DNA of 64,000 nucleotides from NCBI RefSeq assembly GCF_900104065.1, contig NZ_FNLC01000004.1:1-64000 (forward strand), written 5' to 3'. This document shows positions 43,614-52,336 of the stretch, one piece after another. The position numbers were made by a program, and so were the translations under genes. Under the pieces are notes generated by a model, which worked only from the letters and a program-made list of their open reading frames with translations, was not told the origin of the DNA and ran no database searches. Source of the DNA: Natronobacterium texcoconense. Its GTDB lineage: Archaea; Halobacteriota; Halobacteria; Halobacteriales; Natrialbaceae. Numbering within the stretch: position 1 is the stretch's first letter; each line of letters begins with the position of its first letter.

Positions 43614-45404
43614 GCCCAGCAGCGACTCCATCTCCTCGAGTCGCTGCCCGTACGTCTCGAGTGCACGCTCGATCGGTTCCGAACTGCTCATGTCGACGCC
43701 AGCAGTCTGCAGCAACTCGAGCGGGTACTCGCGAGAGCCCTGCCGGAGGAACTCGAGGTAGTCTTTGGCTGCGGTCTCGCCTTCTTCGAAGATACGGTCG
43801 GTGATCGCGAGCGCGGCGGAGATGCCGGTCGAGTACTGGTAGACGTAAAAGGCCCGGTAGAAGTGCGGGATGCGCATCCACTCGCGGGCGATGCGGTCGT
43901 CGACGGCTGCTGGTTCGTAGTACTCCGCCTTCAGGTCTCCGAAGAGTTCATCCAGTCGGTCGGCGGTGAGGGGTTCGCCTTCTTCCTCGAGTCGGTGGGC
44001 CTCGTGTTCGAACTCGGCGAACAGGGTCTGGCGGTAGAGCGTCGAGCGAACGCGCTCGAGGAATTCGTTGAGGACGGCCTTGCGGAACTCGGGATTGTCG
44101 ACGGTCTCGAGCAGGTGGTTCGTCAGCAAGGCCTCGTTGACGGTGCTTGCGACCTCGGCGACGAAGATTTCGTAGCTCGAGTAGACGTACGGCTGCTGTT
44201 CTTTCGTGAACTGGGAGTGCATCGAGTGGCCGAGTTCGTGGGCCAGCGTGTACATCGAGGCGACGTCGTCCTGGTAGTTCATCAGGATAAACGGCTGGGT
44301 GTCGTAGGTGCCACTAGAGTAGGCTCCCGACTGTTTGCCCTCGTTCTCGTAGACGTCGACCCAGCGCGACTCGAGGCCCTCGGCGACGCGGGACTGGTAT
44401 TCTTCGCCCAGTGGTTCCAGTGCGTCGACGACGTATTCGGTTGCCTGGTCGTACTCGAGGTCGGGGCCCTCGTCGCCGGTCAGGGGCATGTAGAGGTCCC
44501 ACATCTGGAGGTCGTCGACCTCGAGGGCCTCGCGTTTCAGTTCCGCGTGGTGGTGGAGCTTCTCGAGGTTGTCGTTGACGGTTTCGACGAGGTTGTCGTA
44601 GACGGAGACGGGGACGTTCGGACCGTCGAGCGCGGCTTCGCGGGCGGTGTCGTAGTTGCGCGCCTGCGCCGTCTTGACGTCTGCCTTGACGCTGTTCTTG
44701 TAGGCCGCGGCGACGGTGTTTCGCATGGACTCCCACTCGTCGAAGTAGTTCTCGTAGACGCGCTGGCGGAACTCCCGGTCGGGGCGTTTGAGCAGGTTGG
44801 TGAAGTTGCTCTGGGTGATCTCGACGGCATCTCCGTCGGGGTCTTCGACAGTGGGGAACTCCATGTCCGCGTTCGAGAGCATGTTGTAGACCTCCCCGGT
44901 CGCACCCGTGACCTCGCTCAGGTCCGCGAGCAGTTCCTCGACCTCCGCCGACCGCGTGTGCGGTTTCATCCGGAGCACGTCGTCGACGTAGTGGTCGTAC
45001 GTCTCGAGGTCGGATACGTCGTCGATCATCTCGTCGAACTCCTCGCGGGTCAGTTCCTGCAGTTCGGGTTCGATGAACGACGACGCAGACTGGGCGTCGG
45101 CCGCGAGCGACTGTGAACGGGCAGTCAGCGCCTGATAGTGCTGGTCCGTGGTGTCCTCGTCCCGTCGCATTCGGGCGTAGGCCGCGACGGTCGACACCTC
45201 GCGCATGATCTCGTCGCGCAGCTCCAGCACCGACAGCAACGTCTCGGCGTCGTCGGTAACCTGTCCCTCGTAGTTCGAGAGTTCCTCGACGCGTTCGGCG
45301 ACGTTCTCGTAGGCCTCCTCCCAGTCGTCGTCGGTCGCGTAGATGCTCTCGAGATCCCAGGTGTACTCCTCGTCGATTTCCGAGCGTTCGGGGACTGAAC
45401 TCAT
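43611..45404 (-). CDS. pepF: Oligoendopeptidase F (M3B)
   Basis: A 597-residue zinc metallopeptidase that degrades medium-length peptides in the cytoplasm. The metal site HELGH is in YTLAHELGHSMHSQF near residue 387, followed by the downstream Glu in FVAEVASTVNEALL. The N-terminal helical domain (LDSIYATDDDWEEAYENV-like) and the C-terminal substrate-loop (GISAALAITDRIFEEGETAAKDYLEFLRQGSREYPLELLQTAGVDM) fit the PepF/M3B family and its usual length of about 600. The stop codon lies within the inverted repeat at its 3' end. Confidence 0.95.
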   Translation of the reverse strand: MSSVPERSEIDEEYTWDLESIYATDDDWEEAYENVAERVEELSNYEGQVTDDAETLLSVLELRDEIMREVSTVAAYARMRRDEDTTDQHYQALTARSQSLAADAQSASSFIEPELQELTREEFDEMIDDVSDLETYDHYVDDVLRMKPHTRSAEVEELLADLSEVTGATGEVYNMLSNADMEFPTVEDPDGDAVEITQSNFTNLLKRPDREFRQRVYENYFDEWESMRNTVAAAYKNSVKADVKTAQARNYDTAREAALDGPNVPVSVYDNLVETVNDNLEKLHHHAELKREALEVDDLQMWDLYMPLTGDEGPDLEYDQATEYVVDALEPLGEEYQSRVAEGLESRWVDVYENEGKQSGAYSSGTYDTQPFILMNYQDDVASMYTLAHELGHSMHSQFTKEQQPYVYSSYEIFVAEVASTVNEALLTNHLLETVDNPEFRKAVLNEFLERVRSTLYRQTLFAEFEHEAHRLEEEGEPLTADRLDELFGDLKAEYYEPAAVDDRIAREWMRIPHFYRAFYVYQYSTGISAALAITDRIFEEGETAAKDYLEFLRQGSREYPLELLQTAGVDMSSSEPIERALETYGQRLEEMESLLG

Positions 45405-45510
45405 AGCACGTGCTTCGAAACGAAAGTGGTAAAACGTATCGGACGACGAGCGCAGCCACTCGGCCGTCGACGTTTGTCAAGACCTACGGAAGGCTCTCTG
45501 GCGGACGACG

Positions 45511-46050
45511 TCACGGCATAGAGATGGTGACGTCGGCCGTCGCAACGGTTTCGCCGTCGGATCGGACGTCGATGGTCACGCTGTTTTGGTCCGGATGAAT
45601 CCAGTCCCAGTGGATGTCGGCCGTCTCCGTCTGATTCGGTGGCACGACCAGTTCGTCTTTCGGCGTGGTTTTCTCTTCGTCCCCGTCGAAGGTGAGGGTT
45701 ATTCGAGTCACTCGTAGCGGCGTATCACTCCGATTTTTGATGCGTACTTCGAACGTCTCGACGGCGTATTTCGTCCCGCGTTCGTCGAGTTCCAAGCGAG
45801 TATCCACGATTTCGGCTCTCGAACGCGATTCGCCGGGGATGGAGGGGGACTCTTTCAGCGGATCCGACGACGTAGGCATGCTTCGTTTGGTGCCGTCGCC
45901 GGACGGCTCGCCGTCCGGAGCGAATTTGGTGAAACACCTGTAACACCGGTAGTATCTCTCGGACGGTGGAAACATCGCCCCACCCGTCCGAATCCTCCCC
46001 ACGAGGAACCTGCTCTCGCAGTTCGGACACGACGGCCTTCCGAGTACCAT
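45511..46050 (-). CDS. Zinc-ribbon and beta-sandwich protein
   Basis: A 179-residue soluble protein. The N terminus has a four-cysteine zinc ribbon (CPNC at 8-11 and CYRC near 36-39), then a linker and a C-terminal beta domain (EIVDTRLELDERGTKYAVETFEVRIKNRSDTPLRVTRITLTFDGDEEKTTPKDELVVPPNQT), similar to CARDB/FxLYD-type immunoglobulin-like domains that add protein-protein contacts. I do not recognise the protein itself. ATG 46050 is used; the frame is open far upstream but the extension is not protein-like. It lies between pepF and the M28 peptidase. Confidence 0.6.
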   Translation of the reverse strand: MVLGRPSCPNCESRFLVGRIRTGGAMFPPSERYYRCYRCFTKFAPDGEPSGDGTKRSMPTSSDPLKESPSIPGESRSRAEIVDTRLELDERGTKYAVETFEVRIKNRSDTPLRVTRITLTFDGDEEKTTPKDELVVPPNQTETADIHWDWIHPDQNSVTIDVRSDGETVATADVTISMP

Positions 46051-46244
46051 ACCCAAAGGTAATCTCGAGTACGTATGGGTTTTTGGAAAGTGACTGTCAT
46101 CGAACGAAACCGGCTCTCGCCGTCGGCGGGCGGCAGGCGTTCGCTCGACGATCCTCAGTCGGTGTGCAAACAGGTTCGGTGGCTCCTGTAGCCGCCGGGA
46201 TTCGTGACCATCAACGTATTCTGTCCGAGCGTGTACGAACGTGT

Positions 46245-47609
46245 ATGGACGACGGATTCGCTGACGACGAACGTCTCGAGCGGGCGCTCGGTCGAGCCTG
46301 GCGTGACGACCTGCCGTGGGAGTTGCTGACCGAACTGACGCAACTCCCACACCGAATGGGTGGCTCCGAGCACGAAGCGCGTGCGGCCGAAATCGTCGCC
46401 GAGACGTTTGCGGAAGCAGGCCTCGAGGACGTCGAACAGCGGGAGTTCCCGATGCACCACTGGCAGCGAGGTCACACCGAATTCGAGGTGGTACGCGAGG
46501 ACGGCCCCGATCGTACGTTCGCGGCGATTGCGCTTCCATACTCGCCTGCTGGCGACGTCGAGGGCCCGCTGGTCGACGTCGGCTACGGTACGCCCGAGGA
46601 GATCGCCGAGGCCGATCTCGAGGGGGGAATCGCCGTCGCGAGCACGACCACGCCCGCCGAGAAGCGGTTCGTTCACCGCATGGAGAAGTTCGGCCACGCC
46701 GTCGACGCCGGTGCGGAAGCGTTCGTCTTCGTCAATCACGTCGACGGGCAGCTTCCGCCGACGGGTGCACTCGAGTTCGCCGGCGAAGCAATTGCGCCGG
46801 GGATCGGCGTCAGCGCGGAGACTGGCGACTGGCTCAGGGAGTACGCCGAACGCGGAGCCCACGGCCGAATTACGGTCGATGCGACAACCGACGAGGGCTC
46901 GAGTCGCAACGTCACCGGCGTCGTCGGTCCCGACACCGACGAAGAGATTCTCGTGGTCGCTCACTACGACAGCCACGACGTCGCCGAAGGCGCACTCGAC
47001 AACGGCTGCGGGATCGCGACGGTCGCCGGCGCAGCGTCGACCCTCTCGGAAGTCGCCGACGAACTCGACCGTCGGGTCCGGATCGCCGGCGTCGGCTGCG
47101 AGGAGATCGGGCTGCTCGGCGCGGAGGCGCTGGCCGAGGGCCTCGACCTCGAGTCGGTCCGCGCGGTGGTCAACGTCGACGGTGCTGGCCGGTTCCGGAA
47201 CCTGGTAGCGATGACCCACGGCTCCGACGATCTCGGTAACCTGGCGGAGCGGGTAACTGACGCGGCCGGGCAACCGGTCGTCCGCGACGACGACCCCCAT
47301 CCGTTCAGCGATCACTGGCCGTTCCTCCGGGCGGGCGTCCCGGCGCTGCAACTGCACAGCGATCCACCGGAGGGCGGCGAACGCGGCCGTGGCTGGGGCC
47401 ACACTGCAGCCGACACGCGGGACAAGGTTGACCCGCGAAATCTGCGGGAACACGCCATGCTGACGGCACTGCTGGTGCTCGAGTTGACGGACGAGGACGA
47501 ATCGGTCTCGCGGATCGACGTTGCGGATCTGCGGGAGAAATTACGAGCGCAGGACTACGAGCCGGGAATGCGAGCCGCTGGAATCTGGCCCGACGGCTGG
47601 AACAGTTAG
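46245..47609 (+). CDS. M28 family zinc aminopeptidase
   Basis: A 454-residue zinc peptidase of clan MH. The metal ligands lie in AHYDSHDVAEGALDNGCGIATVAG (His, Asp), GCEEIGLLGAEAL (catalytic Glu pair) and NVDGAG, with a later His near HTAADTRDKVDP. A PA-type domain insertion occupies about residues 115-215 (GDVEGPLVDVGYGTPEEIAEADLEGGIAVAS). The lack of a signal peptide suggests a cytoplasmic aminopeptidase, though some haloarchaeal relatives are exported. ATG 46245 is the first good start after a promoter-like stretch. It converges with and overlaps the NifU-like gene by four bases. Confidence 0.88.
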   Translation: MDDGFADDERLERALGRAWRDDLPWELLTELTQLPHRMGGSEHEARAAEIVAETFAEAGLEDVEQREFPMHHWQRGHTEFEVVREDGPDRTFAAIALPYSPAGDVEGPLVDVGYGTPEEIAEADLEGGIAVASTTTPAEKRFVHRMEKFGHAVDAGAEAFVFVNHVDGQLPPTGALEFAGEAIAPGIGVSAETGDWLREYAERGAHGRITVDATTDEGSSRNVTGVVGPDTDEEILVVAHYDSHDVAEGALDNGCGIATVAGAASTLSEVADELDRRVRIAGVGCEEIGLLGAEALAEGLDLESVRAVVNVDGAGRFRNLVAMTHGSDDLGNLAERVTDAAGQPVVRDDDPHPFSDHWPFLRAGVPALQLHSDPPEGGERGRGWGHTAADTRDKVDPRNLREHAMLTALLVLELTDEDESVSRIDVADLREKLRAQDYEPGMRAAGIWPDGWNS

Positions 47610-47929
47610 AACGGCGTATCCGGCGGCACGTCCCGCGAAGACCCCTCTCCCAGACCGTCGAAGCCGGTCGTGACAGCGACCGAATCGATCGCCTCGACGT
47701 CTCCCGGAAGCCGTCGCTGGATCGCCTGGGTCGTCATCGGACTCACGCCACAGCCGGTACACGCGCCACTGAGGTTGATCTCGACGTGACCTGCCTCTAC
47801 GTCGACGTCGACGATCGAGAAGTCACCGCCGTGGCCCTGGATCTGCGGAAAGTTTCGCGCGAGAAACGACGAGACGTCGTTTCGAACCTCGTCTTCGCGG
47901 TCCGCGTCGGCGCGCCGGGAATCACTCAT
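47606..47929 (-). CDS. NifU C-terminal domain iron-sulfur scaffold protein
   Basis: A 107-residue protein built on the NifU C-terminal domain (about 15-90). The conserved CxxC that carries a [4Fe-4S] cluster is in NLSGACTGCGVSPMTTQAIQRRL. Such Nfu-type proteins pass iron-sulfur clusters to target enzymes. The last 25 residues are a short extension. The gene converges with the M28 peptidase gene, sharing four bases at the ends. Confidence 0.9.
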   Translation of the reverse strand: MSDSRRADADREDEVRNDVSSFLARNFPQIQGHGGDFSIVDVDVEAGHVEINLSGACTGCGVSPMTTQAIQRRLPGDVEAIDSVAVTTGFDGLGEGSSRDVPPDTPF

Positions 47930-47972
47930 GTGAGTCGAGAGGGACTCGAGCGTGGTATACCTGTCTCTCCAC

Positions 47973-48215
47973 CTACCCGCGCATCTCGGCGTCGACCGCC
48001 GTCCGAACGACTCGAGCGACGCCGAGCATGACGGCGAAACAGCCGGCGAAGACGAGCGCGGCGAACAGGAAGAGACCGAGACCGACGGCTCCGGCGTTCG
48101 GGTGGGTGAGCAACGGCGACGAGATGCGGACGGCGAGCGCGAGGAGCAACACTCCTGCGGCGACGCGGATCGACGCACGCCAGTATGCACCGTACTCTTC
48201 CGGCGACAGTTCCAT
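47973..48215 (-). CDS. Small two-helix membrane protein
   Basis: An 80-residue protein with two clear membrane helices (SIRVAAGVLLLALAVRISSPLL and GLGLFLFAALVFAGCFAVMLGVAR) and a short cytoplasmic tail RTAVDAEMRG. No recognised family. It lies between the NifU-like and truA genes on the same strand, 54 bases downstream of truA, and may be cotranscribed. Function unknown. Confidence 0.65.
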   Translation of the reverse strand: MELSPEEYGAYWRASIRVAAGVLLLALAVRISSPLLTHPNAGAVGLGLFLFAALVFAGCFAVMLGVARVVRTAVDAEMRG

Positions 48216-48269
48216 GCGCCGAACTGTGTACTGGGGGTAAAAAGCCTCTTCGTCCGCCGTCGGCCGCCG

Positions 48270-49178
48270 CTACGAATCGCTGGTCTCGACGCCGTCGGCT
48301 AACTCCCTCGCGACTCGTGCTCCCGTCTTTCGTTCGAGCGCCCGCTCTCCGAACACCGCTCGTGCGCTCGCGGCAGCCGCCTCGTCGACGGTAAACTCGA
48401 GGTCGGGGTACGCGACGGCGGTCAACACCAGCGGCTCGGGCGCTGCAGGGGCGACGCCCTCGGGCCCCGGCAACGGCTCGGGCGAGAACACCCGGTCGAC
48501 CTTCTCGAGGCTCGACGTTCCGGCCCCGATTTCGCGGACGAGAGAGACGAGTCGTCGGACGAGTTGGTGGGCGAAACCGCCGGCAGCGACGGTAAAGACG
48601 AGGTAGTCGCCGTCCCGACTCGCCTCGATCGACAGCGAGCGTTCGGTGCGGTCGGGGTCGTCGTCGGGCGTGAGGTTGTGGTAGTCGTGGCTGCCGGAGA
48701 GTTCCCGGCAGGCTTTCCGGACGAGTTCGTCGTCGACGCGGGCGACGGACTCGAGCGAGAGGGGAGTTTCACCGTCCGCAGGTGGCGCGTACAGCTGGTA
48801 GGTGTACTCTCGACGGGTCGCGTGGTGGGTCGCGTGGAACCCCTCGGGTGCGTCGGCGCTGGCCCACGCCCGAACGTCTGCAGGTAACTCCGCGTTGAAC
48901 GCACGCGGCGTGAGCCAGTCCGGAACCTCGAGTCCGATCGTCTGGGCGAGCGCGGAGACGCCCCTGTCGGTTCGTCCCGCGGCGGCGTAGCCGGCCGGCT
49001 TCTCGGCGTCGGGGGCGAGCACCTCGAGCGATCGAAGCGCCTCGAAGACCGCGTCCTCGACGGTCGGGACGGACGGCTGGCGCTGGTAGCCGTAGTAGTC
49101 GGTGCCGTCGTAGGCGATCCGGAACGCACGCAGCTTTCTCTCGTCCGGGGTCGACGACGGTGTCCGGGGCGCGGGCAT
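48270..49178 (-). CDS. truA: tRNA pseudouridine synthase A
   Basis: A 302-residue pseudouridine synthase that modifies positions 38-40 of tRNA anticodon arms. The catalytic aspartate is Asp71 in AAAGRTDRGVSALAQ; other family segments are RIAYDGTDYYGYQRQP, HATRREYTYQLY and AGGFAHQLVRRLVSLVREIG. The end is rich in Ala/Glu. Length is normal for the archaeal enzyme. The start at 49178 is followed by a low-complexity N-terminal extension of about 15 residues. Confidence 0.95.
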   Translation of the reverse strand: MPAPRTPSSTPDERKLRAFRIAYDGTDYYGYQRQPSVPTVEDAVFEALRSLEVLAPDAEKPAGYAAAGRTDRGVSALAQTIGLEVPDWLTPRAFNAELPADVRAWASADAPEGFHATHHATRREYTYQLYAPPADGETPLSLESVARVDDELVRKACRELSGSHDYHNLTPDDDPDRTERSLSIEASRDGDYLVFTVAAGGFAHQLVRRLVSLVREIGAGTSSLEKVDRVFSPEPLPGPEGVAPAAPEPLVLTAVAYPDLEFTVDEAAAASARAVFGERALERKTGARVARELADGVETSDS

Positions 49179-49312
49179 CGTTCGTACTCGACGATTCGCG
49201 CCACGGAGTTAGAGGCGTCGTTACTCCGTCGGCCTCGAGGCCGATGTGACTACGTTCGACGTCGAAATTTCTAGAGAGTAAAATTAATTCTCCTCAATCA
49301 ATGTCATTTCGT

Positions 49313-49903
49313 ATGAGCTTGCCCTCCACACGACGAAGCGTATTGCTGACTTTCGCCACAGCTACGAGTATCAGCCTTTCAGGATGCCTTTCCGGGGATC
49401 TAACCTCAAACGTGGAGGAGATTTTGAACGAGGACGAAGATAGACAGCTGTTATTTATCGTCCTGAACAACAATACAACCGACGAACAGCAGATCGACGT
49501 TCGGGTCGAGAAAGACGGGGAGCCCGTCGTCGAGGCGTCGTACGAACTTCCTCCAGCTGGAACCTCGAGAGCGGACGTTGCTGGAACGACGCCAGCGTCC
49601 CAGTACATGATCGAACCGAACTGGTCGGACGAACCTGCAGCGTATGGCATCCGGGTACGATATCCGGAGTCGGACTCCTGGGTCGAAAAGACGGTCGCCG
49701 AAGGCGATCACGAGCACGTCGGGGCCTGGGTTACTCTATGGCCCACTCCAGAAGTTGGAATTATCGGATATCCAGAAAGCGAGACCGAGGTAGCGGAAGG
49801 GGACCGTGCAGAGAGACGAGTGACAGTACCAGAGGTCGAAGACTGGATCGAGTCGTTTCTCGAAGATCAAGGCGAGCGTGAGTATCACGTCGAAAGCGGC
49901 TAA
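49313..49903 (+). CDS. Predicted Tat lipoprotein
   Basis: A 196-residue exported protein. The signal MSLPSTRRSVLLTFATATSISLSGC contains a twin arginine and lipobox LSGC, so it is lipid-anchored outside the cell. The mature part starts with a polar linker and a beta-rich domain (RQLLFIVLNNNTTDEQQIDVRVEKDGEPVVEASYEL). An AT-rich box (AAAATTAA, 49280-49287) lies about 29 bp before ATG 49313; an ATG at 49301 is a possible alternative start. The coding sequence is visibly less GC-rich than its neighbours, which may mean recent acquisition. No family recognised. Confidence 0.7.
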   Translation: MSLPSTRRSVLLTFATATSISLSGCLSGDLTSNVEEILNEDEDRQLLFIVLNNNTTDEQQIDVRVEKDGEPVVEASYELPPAGTSRADVAGTTPASQYMIEPNWSDEPAAYGIRVRYPESDSWVEKTVAEGDHEHVGAWVTLWPTPEVGIIGYPESETEVAEGDRAERRVTVPEVEDWIESFLEDQGEREYHVESG

Positions 49904-49976
49904 ACTACTGTAATTTGCTTTCCCGACACAGCGAAGCAGATCCGCCCAGTAGTTCGAAATGCATATTCTCGAGGCG

Positions 49977-49998
49977 AAAAATCACGGCTTTAGCCGTG
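49977..49998 (-). terminator. Stem-loop plus T-run terminator
   Basis: On the minus strand, 7-bp arms (CACGGCT/AGCCGTG, 49983-49998) are followed by TTTTT (complement of 49977-49981), the layout of an intrinsic terminator. It ends about eight bases after the stop of the small gene at 50006. The CACGGCT hairpin also resembles some IS1341-type right-end hairpins, so a relic is possible. Confidence 0.5.
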
Positions 49999-50005
49999 GA
50001 GAACG

Positions 50006-50203
50006 TTACTCGTCGATCCAGGATATCGCGGCCATCGCCTTCGGGAAGCCGACCGTCGGGATCTGGAGGGCGGCGACGTGTCGCAGCGGCTCCGGGTCGA
50101 CGTCCTCCTCGAGCGCCCACCGGACGTGGGAGTGGACGGCTCCCTCCGACTGGGTGCCCGACGGCAGTTCCGTGAGGTCGTCGATTTCGTCGACCATGCT
50201 CAC
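50006..50203 (-). CDS. Small conserved-looking hypothetical protein
   Basis: A 65-residue acidic protein (MSMVDEIDDLTELPSGTQSEGAVHSHVRWALEEDVDPEPLRHVAALQIPTVGFPKAMAAISWIDE) with predicted helices and no membrane segment. No family recognised. A second ATG two codons in (MVDEIDD) is an alternative start. Support for it being real comes from its haloarchaeal composition and a stem-loop with a T-run just behind the stop. Function unknown. Confidence 0.5.
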   Translation of the reverse strand: MSMVDEIDDLTELPSGTQSEGAVHSHVRWALEEDVDPEPLRHVAALQIPTVGFPKAMAAISWIDE

Positions 50204-50375
50204 GTAGCTTCCAGACCGCCGGTGTTAACGATCGGGTGTGGTTCTATGAGGTTCGAGAACGGCTCCGTCAGGTCGACTCGAGGCCGATTTTCCGGGGTGG
50301 TGCATCTCGATATCGTGAATCACCTGCATAATCCGGGCTGACGACCTTCCCCGTGAGGGGTGGAGTTGTCCTATC

Positions 50376-51881
50376 ATGGCGGAATCCAACGGACGTGACG
50401 TGGAGTCACACGATACTGTGCGGAACGTCGTTCTCGTCGTTCTCGATACGGCCCGCGCTACCAGCGTGGGTGAGCGAACGACCCCGACGTTGACGGGGCT
50501 GGCCGAGGAAGGAACGACGTTCGACAACGCTTTCGCAGCGGCTCCCTGGACGTTGCCTTCTCACGCGTCGATGTTCACCGGCACCTACCCGTCCGAACAC
50601 GGAGCTCACGGCGGCCACACCTATCTCGACGCGGAGTTTCGAACGATCCCCGAGGCCTTCGCCGACGCTGGCTACCGAACCATCGGCGTCTCGAACAACA
50701 CCTGGCTCACCGAGGAGTTCGGATTCGACCGCGGGTTCGACGAGTTACGCAAGGGCTGGCAGTACATCCAGTCGGACGCAGACATGGGCGCAGTCGTCCG
50801 GGGCGAGGACCGACGCGAGAAGATTCAGGCAGCCCGCGAGCACCTCTTCGACGGAAACCCACTCGTCAACGCAGCCAACATCCTCTACAGCGAGGTCTTC
50901 CAGCCGAGCGGTGACGACGGGGCCGACCGATCGACCACCTGGATCGCGAACTGGCTCGAGAACCGCCGCGAGGACCGGCCGTTCTTCCTCTTCTGTAACT
51001 TCATCGAACCCCACGTCGAGTACGATCCACCACGCGAGTACGCCGAGCGGTTCCTGCCCGACGGAATGAGTTACGACGAGGCGACCGACATTCGCCAGGA
51101 CCCTCGCGCCTACGACTGTGGCGACTACGGACTCTCGGATCGCGACTTCGCCGCTCTCCGCGGACTGTACCGCGCCGAACTCGCGTACGTCGACGATCAA
51201 CTCGCCGAGATCCGGACGGCCCTCGAGGACGCCGGCGAGTGGGAGGACACGATCTTCGTCGTCTGTGGCGATCACGGCGAACACATCGGCGAGCGCGACT
51301 TCTTCGGTCACCAGTACAACCTCTACGACACCCTGCTCGACGTTCCGCTGGTCGCCCACGGCGGGCCGTTTACCGACGGCGGCCGACGGAGCGAACTCGT
51401 CCAGTTGCTCGACCTGCCAGCGACACTGCTCGAGGCGGCCGGCATCGACGACCCGGAACTGCTCGAGCAGGGTTCGGGACAGTCACTGGTACCGTTGGTC
51501 TCGGACGCTCACACGACGCGAACTCGAGACGCCGTCTTCGCCGAGTACGTCGCCCCGCAGCCGTCGATCGAGCGTCTCGAGGCTCGGTTCGGTGAAGACG
51601 CGATTCCCGACCGCGTCCGCGAGTTCGACCGCCGTCTCCGGGCGATCCGGACGAACGAGTACAAGTACGTCGAGGGCAGCGACGGCTTCGAACGGCTTCA
51701 CGACGTCTCAAGCGACCCCTCCGAGACGACGAATATAGTCGCGGACAAACCGGAACGAGCCAGGCGACTTCGGAACCGACTCGAGGAACGATTCGGTCCG
51801 CTCTCCGAGGACGCCGCTCACGACGAGGTCGAGATGCGAACCGACACGAAAGAACGGCTCGCAGACTTGGGATATCTCTGA
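50376..51881 (+). CDS. Sulfatase-fold (alkaline phosphatase superfamily) enzyme with Thr at the nucleophile position
   Basis: A 501-residue protein with the alkaline-phosphatase/sulfatase fold: first metal Asp24 in VVLVVLDTARAT, PTLTGLAEEGTTFDNAFAAAP, and late metal ligands in VVCGDHGEHIGERDFFGHQ. True sulfatases have Cys or Ser (CxPxR) that is converted to formylglycine; here the site reads WTLPSHASMFTG with Thr59. A Thr nucleophile is typical of phosphoglycerol or phosphoethanolamine transferases and some phosphodiesterases, so sulfatase activity is doubtful. No signal peptide is seen. The neighbours do not indicate the substrate. Confidence 0.85.
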   Translation: MAESNGRDVESHDTVRNVVLVVLDTARATSVGERTTPTLTGLAEEGTTFDNAFAAAPWTLPSHASMFTGTYPSEHGAHGGHTYLDAEFRTIPEAFADAGYRTIGVSNNTWLTEEFGFDRGFDELRKGWQYIQSDADMGAVVRGEDRREKIQAAREHLFDGNPLVNAANILYSEVFQPSGDDGADRSTTWIANWLENRREDRPFFLFCNFIEPHVEYDPPREYAERFLPDGMSYDEATDIRQDPRAYDCGDYGLSDRDFAALRGLYRAELAYVDDQLAEIRTALEDAGEWEDTIFVVCGDHGEHIGERDFFGHQYNLYDTLLDVPLVAHGGPFTDGGRRSELVQLLDLPATLLEAAGIDDPELLEQGSGQSLVPLVSDAHTTRTRDAVFAEYVAPQPSIERLEARFGEDAIPDRVREFDRRLRAIRTNEYKYVEGSDGFERLHDVSSDPSETTNIVADKPERARRLRNRLEERFGPLSEDAAHDEVEMRTDTKERLADLGYL

Positions 51882-51992
51882 GCCGCGACTCGAGTGCGAA
51901 CGTCAAACGTACAGTCGTTCACGGGGACGGGTTTCCGCTTCCGCTGGAAACACGAACTCGTGTCCCCCTCCCTCCACGCGCGACCGGTTCCG

Positions 51993-52244
51993 ATGCAGGC
52001 CGTTCACGATCGGTCCGACGGACGCCTCTCGATTGCCGTCGACGCAGCACCGGCAGCACTCGAGGACGTCTCGGTCGAAGTCGGCACTCGTCGCGTCCGG
52101 ATCAGTATCGACGCCGGGGACGACCAGCACGAACGGACGGTCGTCTCCCCTCTCCCGATCGGTGACGATCGGAGTGCTGTCTACCACAACGGAATCCTGA
52201 CGGTCACGCTCGAGACCGAAGCGGAGCGACTGTCGCGTCGCTGA
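51993..52244 (+). CDS. Hsp20/alpha-crystallin-like protein
   Basis: An 83-residue protein (from ATG 51993) made of a small beta-sandwich: SIAVDAAPAALEDVSVEVGTRRVRISIDAG and ERTVVSPLPIGDDRSAVYHNGILTVTLE. The closing YHNGILTVTLE matches the end of alpha-crystallin domains, so it is a minimal Hsp20-like protein of the haloarchaeal type. A longer frame from 51894 exists but its extra residues look non-homologous. Function as chaperone or binding partner is unproven. It ends 14 bases before the second ATACG-type inverted repeat. Confidence 0.65.
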   Translation: MQAVHDRSDGRLSIAVDAAPAALEDVSVEVGTRRVRISIDAGDDQHERTVVSPLPIGDDRSAVYHNGILTVTLETEAERLSRR

Positions 52245-52258
52245 GTTCCGGCGCTCTC

Positions 52259-52336
52259 GTACGAAACGCTGTAAAGTTTACTGGTACTCCCGATTCCGAC
52301 GGTCGCGCCAGAAATGCCTTACAGCGATTCGTATCA
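52259..52336. repeat. Inverted repeat, ATACG...CTGTAA family (copy 2)
   Basis: The left arm (from 52259: GTACGAAACGCTGTAAAG...TTTACTGG) mirrors the right arm (CCAGAAATGCCTTACAGCG ATTCGTAT, ending 52333). CTGTAA and TTACAG sit at matching distances, as in the copy at 43.5 kb. The core (CCCGATTCCGACGGTCGCG) has diverged. The right end contains the TGA stop of the cupin gene on the minus strand. Confidence 0.8.
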
